This document shows, piece by piece, positions 24,301-33,342 of a DNA stretch of 64,000 nt. A program made the position numbers and the translations under genes. Numbering within the stretch: position 1 is the stretch's first letter; the number at the start of each line of letters is the position of its first letter. The notes beneath the pieces are model-generated. The model saw nothing but the letters and a program-made list of their open reading frames with translations. It had not been told where the DNA came from and ran no database searches. Source of the stretch: Amphiura filiformis (lineage: Eukaryota; Echinodermata; Ophiuroidea; Amphilepidida; Amphiuridae); contig NC_092647.1 in assembly GCF_039555335.1 (NCBI RefSeq), positions 19,872,880 through 19,936,879 on the forward strand, written 5' to 3'.

Positions 24301-25263
24301 ATGGTTTGAAGGAAATATGACATTAAAAGTTATATGTCAGGCCTATAATAGTTTCCACAGCATATCAACGAAAGAAAATTATAGTATCCTTGTTATCAGG
24401 CGTTCTTAGATTTACATTTGCAGACCTCCTGGAGATCAGCACAGCACGAAATGTGAGTGTATTGATAACATGATTAAAACCTTTATGGACGTAAAAGTAA
24501 AGTAAAAAATATAAATATGGACATTTATATTATTTTTATGGATAAAAATGACTCAAAATGTCATTTATGAAATAATTGATATCTTAAACATCAGTTTTGT
24601 TTTTTCAACGGGAAAATTTCGATGCAATTTCAGGGCCTATTTTTGATATGGGTATAATTTATATACATGTAGGCCTATTGAACAATATCAGTCTTTATAC
24701 ATTTTATAATAAATTGCGAATTAATATAAAAAGTAATATAAAATTAATGTGCATGTATAAGGCAAGTAGGATGGCAGTTTTTAGCCAATTAACTAAAAAC
24801 TGCAGTGTATTTCTTAATATTAATAATGAGCTAAGGGTAGCCTAAAGGCAGAAAAGACAAAAAGACAGAACAATTTGGAGTAATGAATTAAAGGGTTGAC
24901 AGGAAGTTATAGGAGTTAATGTTTGGTTTGCTGTTTCTGTGTGCATGTTCTCATCATTGATGGTTTGGTGGACTGTCATGAAACATGATGGATCCTAAAA
25001 AAGAGTGATCCTAAACGTGCTAAAAATGCCTTCCACCCAAACTAATTACAAGACCTCTTCTGCATTGAAGCTGGCTTTCCCTTTTAAAGGGAATTTTTAT
25101 TAATTTCTTCTATCAGACATAGCCATAGTTAGAGCATTGAATTGGTGTTTTATTACAATAATAATGTCAAGTACTTACCAGTAATTACCTAGTGATCCTC
25201 CAGATAGTATTAGTGTTATTATCAACTGCAGTACAGATTTCCATTTCCAGTCCATTTTCATAC
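11664..25263 (-). CDS. Gene 2: 742-aa 12-Cys receptor with ITAM-like array in a 29-tyrosine tail
   Basis: Ten exons join in frame: 25179-25263 (ATG 25261-25259), 22782-22843, 19389-19902, 18292-18438, 17013-17080, 16309-16452, 15586-15777, 14905-15057, 14240-14404 and 11664-12364 (TAG at 11666-11664). The CDS is 2229 nt. Signal peptide about 1-25; C28-x-C-x-C; 12-Cys domain 68-131 with N-glycosylation site N98; Thr/Ser stalk 132-219; membrane helix about 224-246, then YCHKRG. The tail (about 490 aa) is acidic, Pro-rich and carries 29 Tyr: YADI, NPNY and NPGY, repeated YMDP, six YQxL at Y551, 561, 572, 583, 594 and 605, and three EYF(T/I)L at Y657, 685 and 713. ITAM, NPxY and YxxP motifs in other receptors bind Syk-type kinases, PTB domains and Crk-type SH2 domains; signalling here is inferred from motif alone. 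A second in-frame Met lies two codons downstream of the first. An alternative reading is a heavily phosphorylated adhesion or scaffold protein. Confidence 0.88.
12688..13811. mobile_element. 1124-bp hAT-like element in gene 2 intron
   Basis: 8-bp target duplication CCTTTGTA at 12680-12687 and 13812-13819. Termini CATTGGCGTACGCAGG and complement CATGCGCGTACGCAGG are inverted. The interior has a GA-rich tract (12765-12858) and copies of the CACCAAATCGCTTCAATTAG unit shared with 6236-7291. No transposase. Confidence 0.85.
13864..14212. mobile_element. TTAA-flanked MITE (copy 1)
   Basis: TTAA at 13864-13867 and 14209-14212; termini AAGGGCATTTCGTGATCC and (complement) AGGAGGATTATGTGATCC are inverted. 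The second copy, in opposite orientation, is 27024-27373 and also TTAA-flanked. This fits a piggyBac-type duplication. It ends about 28 bp from gene 2 exon e. Confidence 0.7.
14240..14404 (-). CDS. Gene 2 tail exon e (symmetric module with NPNYDGI and YMDPEKC)
   Basis: A 165-nt exon, phase 1 in and out, acceptor TACATACACAG, donor GTAAGC. It starts AVENPNYDGI, the same opening as the terminal exon, and ends with MGSGVYMDPEKC. If the donor is not used, the frame reads into a MITE about 28 bp downstream and stops after about 23 residues. Confidence 0.84.
14905..15057 (-). CDS. Gene 2 tail exon d (symmetric module with YEDT, YQSI and YMDPEKY)
   Basis: A 153-nt exon, phase 1 in and out, acceptor ATCCTTTCAG, donor GTGAAT. 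It contains SYPGYEDT, SAYQSIKRP and MGEAEYMDPEKYTG. The donor is weaker than those of its neighbours, so alternative splicing is possible. Confidence 0.83.
15190..15400 (-). mobile_element. tRNA-derived SINE
   Basis: On the minus strand a tRNA-like head has A-box TAGCTTAATTGATAAGG (15383-15367) and a perfect B-box GGTTCAAACCC (15339-15329) at tRNA-like spacing, followed by an unrelated body. It lies in a gene 2 intron. The arms do not make a clean cloverleaf, so a functional tRNA gene is unlikely. Confidence 0.65.
15586..15777 (-). CDS. Gene 2 tail exon c (symmetric module with YDDL, YADT and YQSL)
   Basis: A 192-nt exon, phase 1 in and out, acceptor TTAACACAG, donor GTAAGA. It contains RNSGYDDL, EAEYADT, SSAYQSL and GYTEP. 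The YQSL word reappears in exon d as YQSI and in the last exon as an array. Confidence 0.84.
16309..16452 (-). CDS. Gene 2 tail exon b (symmetric module with YADV and YMDP)
   Basis: A 144-nt exon, phase 1 in and out, acceptor CTGGTTTAG, donor GTAAGT. It contains NHGYNTS, PAYADVS and MGAGIYMDPQQC. It is the first of four symmetric exons sharing a module plan. Confidence 0.82.
17013..17080 (-). CDS. Gene 2 tail exon a (YADI)
   Basis: A 68-nt exon, acceptor TTTTTACAG, donor GTAAGT, phase 2 in and 1 out, so it switches the tail from phase 2 to phase 1. It encodes RAPSETYADIDANTYTGAK plus three residues and the split codon. Its YADI resembles ETQYADI of gene 3. Confidence 0.78.
17209..17385. mobile_element. 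MITE with TCAAGACCAGTCAAAAC termini
   Basis: Start TCAAGACCAGTCAAAAC and end GTTTTGACTGGTCTTGA are perfect inverted repeats of 17 bp; inner arms CATCAACCATCGGTTGACTT also pair imperfectly. It lies in a gene 2 intron. Confidence 0.75.
18292..18438 (-). CDS. Gene 2 exon 4: transmembrane segment
   Basis: A 147-nt exon (phase 2 to 2), acceptor TATCATGCAG, donor GTAATT. It encodes QSNGMGAGIGIA, an Ala/Leu-rich helix, then YCHKRGILQKIT and a Lys/Asp-rich juxtamembrane stretch. It is homologous to the helix exons of genes 1 and 4. Confidence 0.86.
18519..18873. mobile_element. MITE with GGCCAAA / TTGCCCTCAA termini
   Basis: Left end GGCCAAACAAATGG and TTGCCCTCAA; right end TTGAGGGCAA and TTTGGCC. 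The interior holds GGTCGGTCAGA and poly-T/A tracts. Related fragments with GACCGACC lie near 30530 and 59320. Confidence 0.65.
19389..19902 (-). CDS. Gene 2 exon 3: 12-Cys domain and stalk
   Basis: A 514-nt exon, acceptor CCTTTTTACAG, donor GTATGT, phase 1 in and 2 out. Cysteines are at residues 68, 76, 84, 90, 91, 100, 111, 117, 123, 124, 129 and 131; HNWNCC carries the invariant Trp. The stalk after residue 131 is rich in TTS, SST and TTR runs, as expected for O-glycosylation. Confidence 0.88.
19903..22781. other. Gene 2 intron 2: repeat-rich
   Basis: Contains a GA-rich tract (20790-20905), repeated GAGGAAATTTA words (21180-21420), and a copy of the AAACGTTTT-type MITE with an intact right end (GTTTGCTGGG near 22655) but a truncated left end. 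No exon was found. Confidence 0.45.
22323..22655. mobile_element. Truncated copy of the CCAGCAAAC MITE
   Basis: It shares TATAAAGGGTATAAAAC, GTGTTGACAAAATATTTGGC and TTTTTGTAGTGTGTTTT with the full copy at 59668-60027. The left terminus is lost. Confidence 0.6.
22782..22843 (-). CDS. Gene 2 exon 2: CxCxC mini-exon
   Basis: A 62-nt exon, acceptor TTTTGTTGCAG, donor GTATGA, phase 2 in and 1 out. It completes C28 and encodes YCECRRTSVTDGCAEYTADP. It has the same position and phases as the mini-exons of the other three genes. Confidence 0.82.
25179..25263 (-). CDS. Gene 2 exon 1: signal peptide
   Basis: The acceptor TATTACAG is followed by GT and the ATG. It encodes MKMDWKWKSVLQLIITLIL then SGGSLGNY and ends TG before GTAAGT (phase 2). 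It resembles the gene 3 signal exon and is unlike the signal shared by genes 1 and 4. Confidence 0.85.
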
Positions 25264-25354
25264 CTGTAATACAATTTTAATAAGTACAAAATAACAATTC
25301 ACAAGCTAAAATGTCAGATATTGGTTGATCAAGTTTGGCTGCACAGACATACTA

Positions 25355-25805
25355 AAGCCATATTATAACATTTGCTGAGGAGAACGCCCTCAATATTTTT
25401 TCAAAATTCTGTTTTTACATGATTATATTGTACTTTATTTAACTAACATACCCTGCAAAAATCAAGACTATAGGTGCTGTAGTTTTGTTAAAAACCGAGA
25501 TTTTGAATAAAATGCTGGAACCGTTGTTTTATTATTACGATGGAAATATTAGTCGAACGCATACACGATGTTCATAACACATGGCGTGCGGGACGGATAT
25601 ACACATCAAAAGATAGTACCGTAACACAACCGACGGCGTGATGCACATTGGCGACATTGGCGCTGGTAGTAAATTCCAATTGTCTTTGCTTTACCTCAGT
25701 TGTTCGGCTCAAAATTAAAAGGAGACATATCTGATAATAAAAACTAACATTTTATGGCAAAGAAATACTAATCTATTTTTTAATGGAAATGTTATAATAT
25801 GGCTT
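25355..25805. mobile_element. TA-flanked MITE (copy 1)
   Basis: Termini AAGCCATATTATAACATTT and (complement) AAGCCATATTATAACATTT are inverted, with TA on both sides. Copy 2 is 31931-32512. TA duplication suggests a Tc1/mariner-type source. It lies just upstream of the gene 2 signal exon, within the presumed 5' UTR intron. Confidence 0.75.
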
Positions 25806-25828
25806 TAATTTGTAATTATGTGGTATCT

Positions 25829-25858
25829 TGTTAGTTAGTTGGTTGGTTAGTTAGTTAA

Positions 25859-25932
<74 letters not shown>
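25829..25932. repeat. (TTAG)n microsatellite
   Basis: About 25 nearly perfect TTAG units with two early interruptions. Confidence 0.9.
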
Positions 25933-25933
<1 letters not shown>

Positions 25934-26301
25934 CACAACTTCTTTTTTGGGGGGTGGGGGTGGGGGGCAAAGTGGTCTTTCAAAATGACAAATCATATTT
26001 TTCTTGTTTGCTTCAATGTCTTTGAATAAACATACTTTTAATTTTTTTCAAAACAATGTACAGGCTTAAATTATCCATCAAAATTGAAAAGAAATAGCAG
26101 TTCATATGACGGAACACTCAATAGTAATGTTCCTATTATTTTTATGGGACACCAAGATTTACATGTGGAACCTATTTTTACCAAACCTCTCATGTTAATA
26201 AAATATATCATTGTTTATGAAAAGTGGGTTTTATTGTCAAAATGCAAGTCCCTTTATGAATTCTCTGCATGCAGCCTTTTTTACTATTAACTAACACTCA
26301 C

Positions 26302-26910
26302 CTTTGAGTATTTCACATTGTAGAACTCCTCAAAACTGTTGAAGAAAATAATGGCAGAGGAAACAAACAAATCTACATGCTGATTATATCAATCCTGTTG
26401 TCTTTCATTTCTTCCTACACAATTGGAGACTTCCTAGAATCCTGGTACCCAAATGTGCAGTAATTTCCGTGTTTATACAAGTCAGAATTCAATAGACAGT
26501 GGTGTTATACAAAAAACAGCAAAGCAACTCATCCTATGGGGTTCAGTTGATCAGGTTCAATAACTCCACACAAATTGCACAAATATTGTTAGAACTTGTC
26601 CCAGAAATAAGTGATTGTTATTGCAATTTGACTGTGTATAGTGTCGGCAATCATAAAAATCAAGTTAAAAAGAGTCACCTTTTTATAATTCTAGATATCC
26701 CATGGTTGAATGCACTTGAATGTATTTCTATTGCTATTGAAACTCACATGATTCGATTTCAAGTATTTTCTATGAATAAACAACTTGAACTCTATGTATT
26801 CAATGAGGTAACAGTAAAATTGTATTAAAGGGAAAAGTTATAATTTTATTTATTTGTTTGTGCTGGTTATGGCAAATTAAACTTGATTCCAATAAAAAGA
26901 TCTATTAAAT
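26302..26910 (-). promoter_or_regulatory. Gene 2 upstream block: possible first exon and promoter
   Basis: A strong minus-strand donor (CAAAG then GTGAGTG) ends a possible non-coding exon at 26302. The block shares AGTTCTA..ATGTGA near the donor and, further upstream, the GTTCAGTTGATCAGGTTCA-like segment and TGCTGGTTATGGCA near 26868 with the blocks above genes 3 and 4. The start of transcription is not determinable. Confidence 0.45.
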
Positions 26911-27023
26911 TTGAATTTTATTCAAAAGAAAAGCTGACAAGTTTCACAAACATATTTTGTGCTCAAAGGCATTCTCAGTGATCTTCATGAAAGAAAGCAT
27001 AAAAATATTGAATAAATGGGGTC

Positions 27024-27373
27024 TTAAAGGAGGTTTTTTTGATCCTAGCATCCTCTTTTTATGACATTTTTCAGTAGATATCCGTGAAAAAAGCTTATTC
27101 CCATAATTTCAGTTGATTCCAATTTTGCGCTTATGCGAGTTATGCATGATTATGTGTATTACACTGCTCCATAGGCCACTGTTGTTGTAATTTCGTTCTG
27201 GTATACCAGAACGAAATTCAAATTTGACAATATTTTTGCTAAACGAATTAATCTGTAAGAAATTTTTGGCACATAAATGTTATGTAGCCAGAGGTTTCCA
27301 GTGGTATAAAAATCTCAACATTTTTTGAGAAAAGTGGGGGGATGAGGCTGTGGATCACGAAATGCCCTTTTAA
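27024..27373. mobile_element. TTAA-flanked MITE (copy 2)
   Basis: The reverse-oriented homologue of 13864-14212; TTAA at 27024-27027 and 27370-27373. It sits between the gene 2 upstream block and the 22-bp minisatellite. Confidence 0.7.
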
Positions 27374-27439
27374 AAGACCTGTTTTTAATGTATATGAACT
27401 GGTAAAAAAAGAGAGGCTTTCTAAATAAATTCAACACAC

Positions 27440-28345
27440 TGAACACTGCTATCATCAGCAGATAACAATGCTGTCTTCAGTAAACAGCAGTTTTATCTTC
27501 AGTAGATAGTAGTTTTATTTTCAGTAGATATCAGTGCTATCTTCAGTAGATATCATAACTATGCTATCTTCAGTAGATAGCAATCCACATGGTGTAATGT
27601 ACATATATTTCAGTAGATAGCAGCGCTATCTTCAGTAGATAGCAGTGCTATCTTCAGTAGATAACAGTGCTATCTTCAGTAGATAACAGTGCTATCTTCA
27701 GTAGATAAAAGTGCTATCTTCAGTAGATAGCAATGCTATCTTCAGTAGATAGCAGTGCTATCTTCAGTAGATAGCAGTGCTATCTTTAGTGGATAATAGT
27801 GCTATCTTCAGTAGATAACAGTGCTATCTTCAGTAGATAGCAGTGCTATCTTTAGTGGATAATAGCACTGCTATCTTTAGTAAATAGCAGTGATATCTTT
27901 AGATAACAATGCTATCTTCCGTAGACAGCCAGCACTGTTGAAGATAGTGCTGCTATCTTCATTAGATAACAGTGTTATCTTTAGATAACAATGCTATCTT
28001 CAGTAGATAGCAGTGCTATCTTCAGTAGATATCAGTGCTATCTTCAGTAGATAACAGTGCTTTCTTTAGTGGATAGCAGTGCTATCTTCAATAGATAGCA
28101 GTGCTATCTGCAGTGGATAGTGTATTTTCAGTATGCAGTGTTATATTCAGTAGATAGTACTATCTTCAGTAGACAGCAGTGTTATTTTCTGTAGATAGCA
28201 GTGCTGTCTTCAGTGAATAACAATTGTCTTCAGTAGATCTTTTTCCAGTAGATAGCATTGCAATGCTATGCTCAATAGATAGTACTTATATCTTCAGTAT
28301 AGATTGCATAGCAGTGCTATCTTCAGTAGATAGCAAGTCAGTCAC
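27440..28345. repeat. 22-bp minisatellite A (TATCTTCAGTAGATAGCAGTGC)
   Basis: About 40 units of a 22-bp word; many contain GCTATC, a seven-base TTCAGTA spacer, then GATAGC, so each unit is a small hairpin and carries two opposed AGATAG (GATA-type) sites. Edges are more diverged than the core. There are no spacers of unique sequence, so it is not a CRISPR. Confidence 0.9.
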
Positions 28346-28944
28346 GTAATGTATTTTCTATATGCTTGATTATAGTGACATGCATTGTTTGTTTGTGGTG
28401 TATGTGTGTGGGGTGCGGGTGGGGTGTGTTGCATGTGAGTCTTTTCCTTATTTATGAAAGCAGAGAAGGACCGAGTCAAAAATTGTTCAATGGTCCTTGA
28501 ATGACAATGTTTCAAGAATTTATGGGGTGCAGTCTTTACACCAGTGGCCCCTAGATATAGCACACTCATTGTTTAGTTAAATGTCACATACACTGTTCAA
28601 ATATATGTTCAAAATGTTACACAACTGTGTTTGCTATATGAGTTTAGCACATTGAGCAACTTGTATCAAATTTTTACCTGGTCATTTCAATGTTTTACAA
28701 AATGTTTGGTAACATTTTACAGAAGTTATGTGATTTTTGTGATAATAGTAAACATTGCTATGTAAAATGTTAACAACCATTCTAACTGTGTAAATATGAA
28801 CAGGGAATCGTGTGGACTTCCCCCAAGTTCAAATGTTCAGGTTGAACAACTTCTACACAATAGTTAATATTTTTTTATTATCAGTCTGTATAGTAAGATT
28901 GAAAATGTGCACTCATGTGTAAGCAGGTACCTGGTGTGTATAAA

Positions 28945-29236
28945 TGGGCTATTCCAGTTGAACTCCATACACCCCATAAGAAAGACATGACCTTAATCTC
29001 CCGCACAGTGGGTGTAGATTTCAAATGGAGTCACCAATTCAGGTAACCCTATTCAATATTATCACCCCATGTGTGGGAAATTATGGTCATGTCTTCCATA
29101 GGGGGTGTATGGATTTCAATTGGAATAGCATATTGATGCTCTGAATGGGCGATTCCATTTGAAATCTACACTCCCTGTGTGGGAGATTAAGGTCATGTCT
29201 TCCATAGGGGGTTATGGTTTCAACTGGAATAGCCCA
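28945..29236. mobile_element. MITE with TGGGCTATTCCAGTTGAA termini
   Basis: Start TGGGCTATTCCAGTTGAA and end TTCAACTGGAATAGCCCA are perfect inverted repeats; related internal words (GTCATGTCTTCCATAGGG) recur, suggesting internal duplication. Confidence 0.8.
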
Positions 29237-29486
29237 GTAACATTCACAATGGTTCATCATATCGAAACCTTTGGGAAACTTACTTTACGAGCTCTTCCAC
29301 GCTTGAACTCCTATGGGAATCGCAGCCTAATATTAGGTTGTTTTTTTACATCTCTTGCCACCAAGATATAACTTATTGTGATTCCACTATGTAAATGGAG
29401 CTAATACAATGTACTTGGAATTTTCATTATATAAGAGTTAGGGCTTAGGTTAGGGTTACGGTGAGGGTAAAAAGTAGGATTTATAA

Positions 29487-29662
29487 CCTGGATCAAATAC
29501 CAGCTTATCTGATTCCAGATCAATTTGATCCAGAATCACTACATATTTGATTCATTTCAGATCCAAATGGTTTGTTCTAGATGAAATTTAAGTAGAATTC
29601 CAGATAAAAATGATTTGGAATCAGATTAGCTCATATTTGATCCCAATCAAATTTGATCTGGG
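29487..29662. repeat. 176-bp foldback (GATCAAAT..GATTCC arms)
   Basis: GATCAAATACCAGCTTATC on the left pairs with GATTAGCTCATATTTGATC on the right. It probably is a small MITE. Confidence 0.6.
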
Positions 29663-29929
29663 CTTTCTATGGACTAATGAGCTGTAACCAATCTAAAATG
29701 CTGTAATCAATCATTTGATTATATACAAGTAGACAACACATGGTTCATTGCAAGAAGTGCTTCAAATTCTGTTTGAGGGTATTTTATATCGGAATCATTA
29801 GGGACATGGAAATACTTGGAACCAAAAGGCCAACAAGCCATAGACTTTAACCATAGGCAATGTTTTTGAAGGCCTATGCTTTAACAGCTCAAAGCGTGCG
29901 TTGATAGTTCAGTGAGACCATGACATAAA

Positions 29930-30290
29930 AGGCAGCTGAAAGGCATAGGGCCTTACTCATGTTTTGACCATTCTGTAGAGGAGTACTTTATATTTTAGTC
30001 CAAATGAATCAGGAAATAATAAATGGCCAACTTTGACCATCCTGTAGACATGGTAGAGGGCTTACATTAACTTTCTAATCCTATGGAATCAGGAAATAAT
30101 TGGCAGCCAAAAGGCCAGAGTCATGTTTTGATCATCCTGTAGAGGGCTTACACTGACTTTCTAAGCATCTCAGAGGGTACAGTCCTTCGGGACCAGGAGC
30201 TGCAGGGAAATAGTAAATAATAGGCAACAAAAAGCAAAATTCCTGTAGTGTCCTGTAGAGGGCTGAGGGCTCACACTGAAGTGGCACAGA
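29930..30290. repeat. Tandem degenerate repeat with CCTGTAGAGGGCT
   Basis: Three or more copies of a roughly 90-110 bp phrase with AGGAAATAAT, GCAGCCAAAAGGCC and CCTGTAGAGGGCTTACACTG. Homologous pieces lie at 49690-49810 and 50335-50500 in the paralogous intergenic region. Confidence 0.6.
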
Positions 30291-30550
30291 AAGTAGAATC
30301 ACAGCAAAATCCCACAAAAATGTTCTTAAAACGTATAGGCCTATTTAATATGTTTTAATAACATTTATATGTTAGGTTACGCCAAAAAAAAAAAGTTGCT
30401 TGATTGTCCTCATACGACCGACCCTAATCTAGAAAATCTTGAAATTTGGGCTATCAAGTAAGCTAATTAAAGGTATACAGTCATGTTTTGGCTGTGACAT
30501 TTAAAAAAGAATTTAAAAAGAACAAAACTGACCGACAGACCCTACCCCTA

Positions 30551-30843
30551 AAGCAGTATTCAGACTTTTTATTGTACGTACAATATTGTATGCAACATAT
30601 CTACGTTGTTTAATCTATTGCCATTCTATTTCCAGTAATGTTTAAGTTCTAACGAATGTTTGATGACGTAAAATCGATAATATATTTCTACTAGATATTA
30701 CATGTAACATATTATCGATTTTTCGTCATCAAACATTCGTTAGAACTTAAACATTACTGGAAATAGAATGGCAATAGATAAAATAACGTAGATATGTTGC
30801 ATACAATATTGTACGTACAATACTCGGAGTCTGAAGCTAGCTT
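30551..30843. mobile_element. Near-perfect 293-bp palindromic MITE (copy 1)
   Basis: The two arms of over 120 bp pair almost base for base around AGATATTACATGT; termini AAGC flanked by TA on both sides. Copy 2 in opposite orientation is 35595-35881. Confidence 0.85.
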
Positions 30844-31149
30844 TAGAGGGGTTCTATGGACAATCAAACAATTGTTTTCTGGCCTTATATAAAGATCATG
30901 AATATGTTTTTAAAATGTTATTGTAAAATATTTTGGGCAAACATTTTTGCAAAATATTTTGTCAATTTTGTTAGAATAATTTGCATCACACTTTCAAAAA
31001 TGTTTTCTGAATGTAATGTTATTGAAATGTTTTTATACCTTTGTCATTTAAACCTTTTATGTTTCCTTGTTTTTTGCCCAAATTTTACATTTCAGATATA
31101 CCAAATGACAATTTTATCGACTTAACCTTCACTTTTAAGGGATTTATAC

Positions 31150-31500
31150 ACAATTTTAATTTTTTTATACTTACACTGGGATCACTGAATGGGACTTTAA
31201 GCTATGAATAATGGATGACAAGATAACATTTAAAAGTATATTTATTTTTGTCAAATTTATTGTGACATATAGTCCTATTTATTATGTAATACACTGATAC
31301 AAGAAGACAACATTACTGGGTAAATAAATAAACAATTAACTATGGCATAGATTTAGTTTAACCTTTACATACGGGATTGGAAACTGCTACGAGTGATGTA
31401 GTGTTGTTTTATTTTTTATAGATAAATACTGGACCTTCTTGACTTGCTGATTCTGTATAACATTGATCTTGATTTGGTTTCTCATATCTCGGATTTGATT
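31150..31500. repeat. Downstream block of gene 3, duplicated at gene 4
   Basis: ATGACAAGATAACATTTAA, ATAGTCCTAT, GGGATTGGAAACTGCTA and ACATTGATCTTG occur in the same order at 50640-50920 below gene 4. In gene 4 the block lies directly below the terminal exon; here about 1.5 kb of mobile sequence has been inserted between them. Confidence 0.65.
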
Positions 31501-31528
31501 TACAAGTTTGACTGGATGAACTGTAGAA

Positions 31529-31775
31529 CAGGCCCGTACGCAGGGGGGGTGCAGGGGGTGCAACGCAACCCAAATTTGGAAAAGTATACAAAAAGTCCCA
31601 AAATTTCAGAATTTGCGGCGTGTGAGCAAACAAAATCAGGTTTTTTAACACTTTTTTGGACAAAAAGGTCCAAATATTGTCCACTTTTCACAAAATTGCC
31701 CCCCCCCTCCTTAGAAAAAAAAGTCCACTTTTTCAAAATCAGCACCCCCAAATGAAATCCTCGTGTACGGGCCTG
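31529..31775. mobile_element. 247-bp hAT-like MITE
   Basis: 8-bp target duplication CTGTAGAA at 31521-31528 and 31776-31783; inverted ends CAGGCCCGTAC. Poly-G/C runs lie inside each end. A truncated relative lies near 2950-3056. Confidence 0.85.
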
Positions 31776-31930
31776 CTGTAGAAGGTGTATAATCCCTTGT
31801 TGCGGTGATCAAACCAAATACATATTTGGCCTAATATTTTGCTTACAAATTCTGCTGCAAATTCTTTCATTTGATGATCAGTTTTGATGCAAACTCCCAT
31901 AAAACTATCAAGTATAAATAATTACAATTA

Positions 31931-32512
31931 AGCCATATTGTAACAAAACAAAAATTCTGTTTTTTACACGATCATATTGTACTTTATTAAACTAACATAC
32001 CCTACAAAAATCAAGACTCTACAGTTTGTCCACTCTGAATTACAAAGTGACAACGCTCGCGTATACAGCGCGTAAACAGTGCGCAGTGCTGCGTCTCTGC
32101 TGAGGTATGCATGCCTCCAAAGTTGGCACAATGTGTGCATCCACGTCAGTACTTTGTACTTCAGAATAGACTGACTGTAGGTGCTGTACTTTTGTCAAAA
32201 TCCAAAATTTTGAATAAAATGCAGGAACCCTTGTTTAATCATTATGATGGAAATATTTGTCAAACATGTTCATAAAGCAGTACGTACATGGCATACGGGA
32301 CAATCATACACACATCAAAAGATCGAATCATAGCACGACCGATGGAGTGACACGCATTGGCCACATCCGCAATATAGTAAATTCCAATATTCTTTGCTTT
32401 ACCTCAGTTTTTCAGCATAAAATTAAAAGGGGACATATCTGATAATAAAAGCTAACATTTTATGGCAAAGAAATGCTAATCTTTTTAGTTTGGAAATGTT
32501 ACAATATGGCTT
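31931..32512. mobile_element. TA-flanked MITE (copy 2)
   Basis: A homologue of 25355-25805 with TA at both flanks, plus about 130 bp of extra internal sequence (near 32030-32160). Confidence 0.7.
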
Positions 32513-33091
32513 TAAGCAAACAGCAAATGCCATTTTATAAAGTGATAAATCAAGAAAGAAATTGGTATATTGTATCAATTTGATTGATTGTTTAAACATA
32601 TCATCATGTCATAAATAACATGACTCAGTTCAATGAATAAATACCATAATATCAACAATTATTATTTCTGGACACAGGAAAATGGCATCGTAATAAAAAA
32701 CATGTATTTCTACAGCAACTGCAAATTTCTTAATGTCATTTCTATTCAATTTCATTTAGTTTTGAAAACAGAGTTAAGCAATCTTTTTTTTTTAAACCAC
32801 TGGTGCCCTGGATTGTTGTGGAGTTTATTTTGAAACTTCACTAAAATTGAATAAATTTGGAAAAAAAAGGGTGACCAAAAGGGATTCTTTGGCTTGCAAA
32901 TTTGTAGGTCCAGCAATATGGAGATGATTCTTTGTGATAGCGTATAAACATGATTATGTGTTCGATTCGAATAAACAACAAGTTGAAATGAAAATTAGGA
33001 TTACAAAATAAACAAAAATATCAGGGATGACAGAAATGTGGTGTTGGTACTACAAAAAAAGTACAACAGAACATATGTTATATTATATTCA

Positions 33092-33342
33092 CTAGCTGGC
33101 ACTTAAGAGACATTCCATCTTTAAATTTTTGCCCAATCTTTGATTCCTGTGATTAATAACGGTCTGGTTTCCATATGCAATATCTGTATCTTGAGCATTT
33201 CCCTTTGGAGAAGAAGGGTGAGAAGGAGGATTTACTGGTGATGTATTTGGCAATGGTTCAGTAGTAGCAGGTCCGCATTCAGCATATTCTTCATCACCTG
33301 AAGATTGAGCCTCATTAGTAATGGTGGCTTGAGATTTGTTGT
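33092..33342 (-). CDS. Gene 3 terminal exon (EEYAEC, Pro-rich)
   Basis: Acceptor TCTTTTTCCAG, phase 1 in, 82 codons then TAG. It contains SSGDEEYAECGPATT, a Pro/Ser-rich stretch, IAYGNQ, and a last segment LGKNLKMECLLSAS that gene 4 lacks because of a small indel. Confidence 0.85.
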
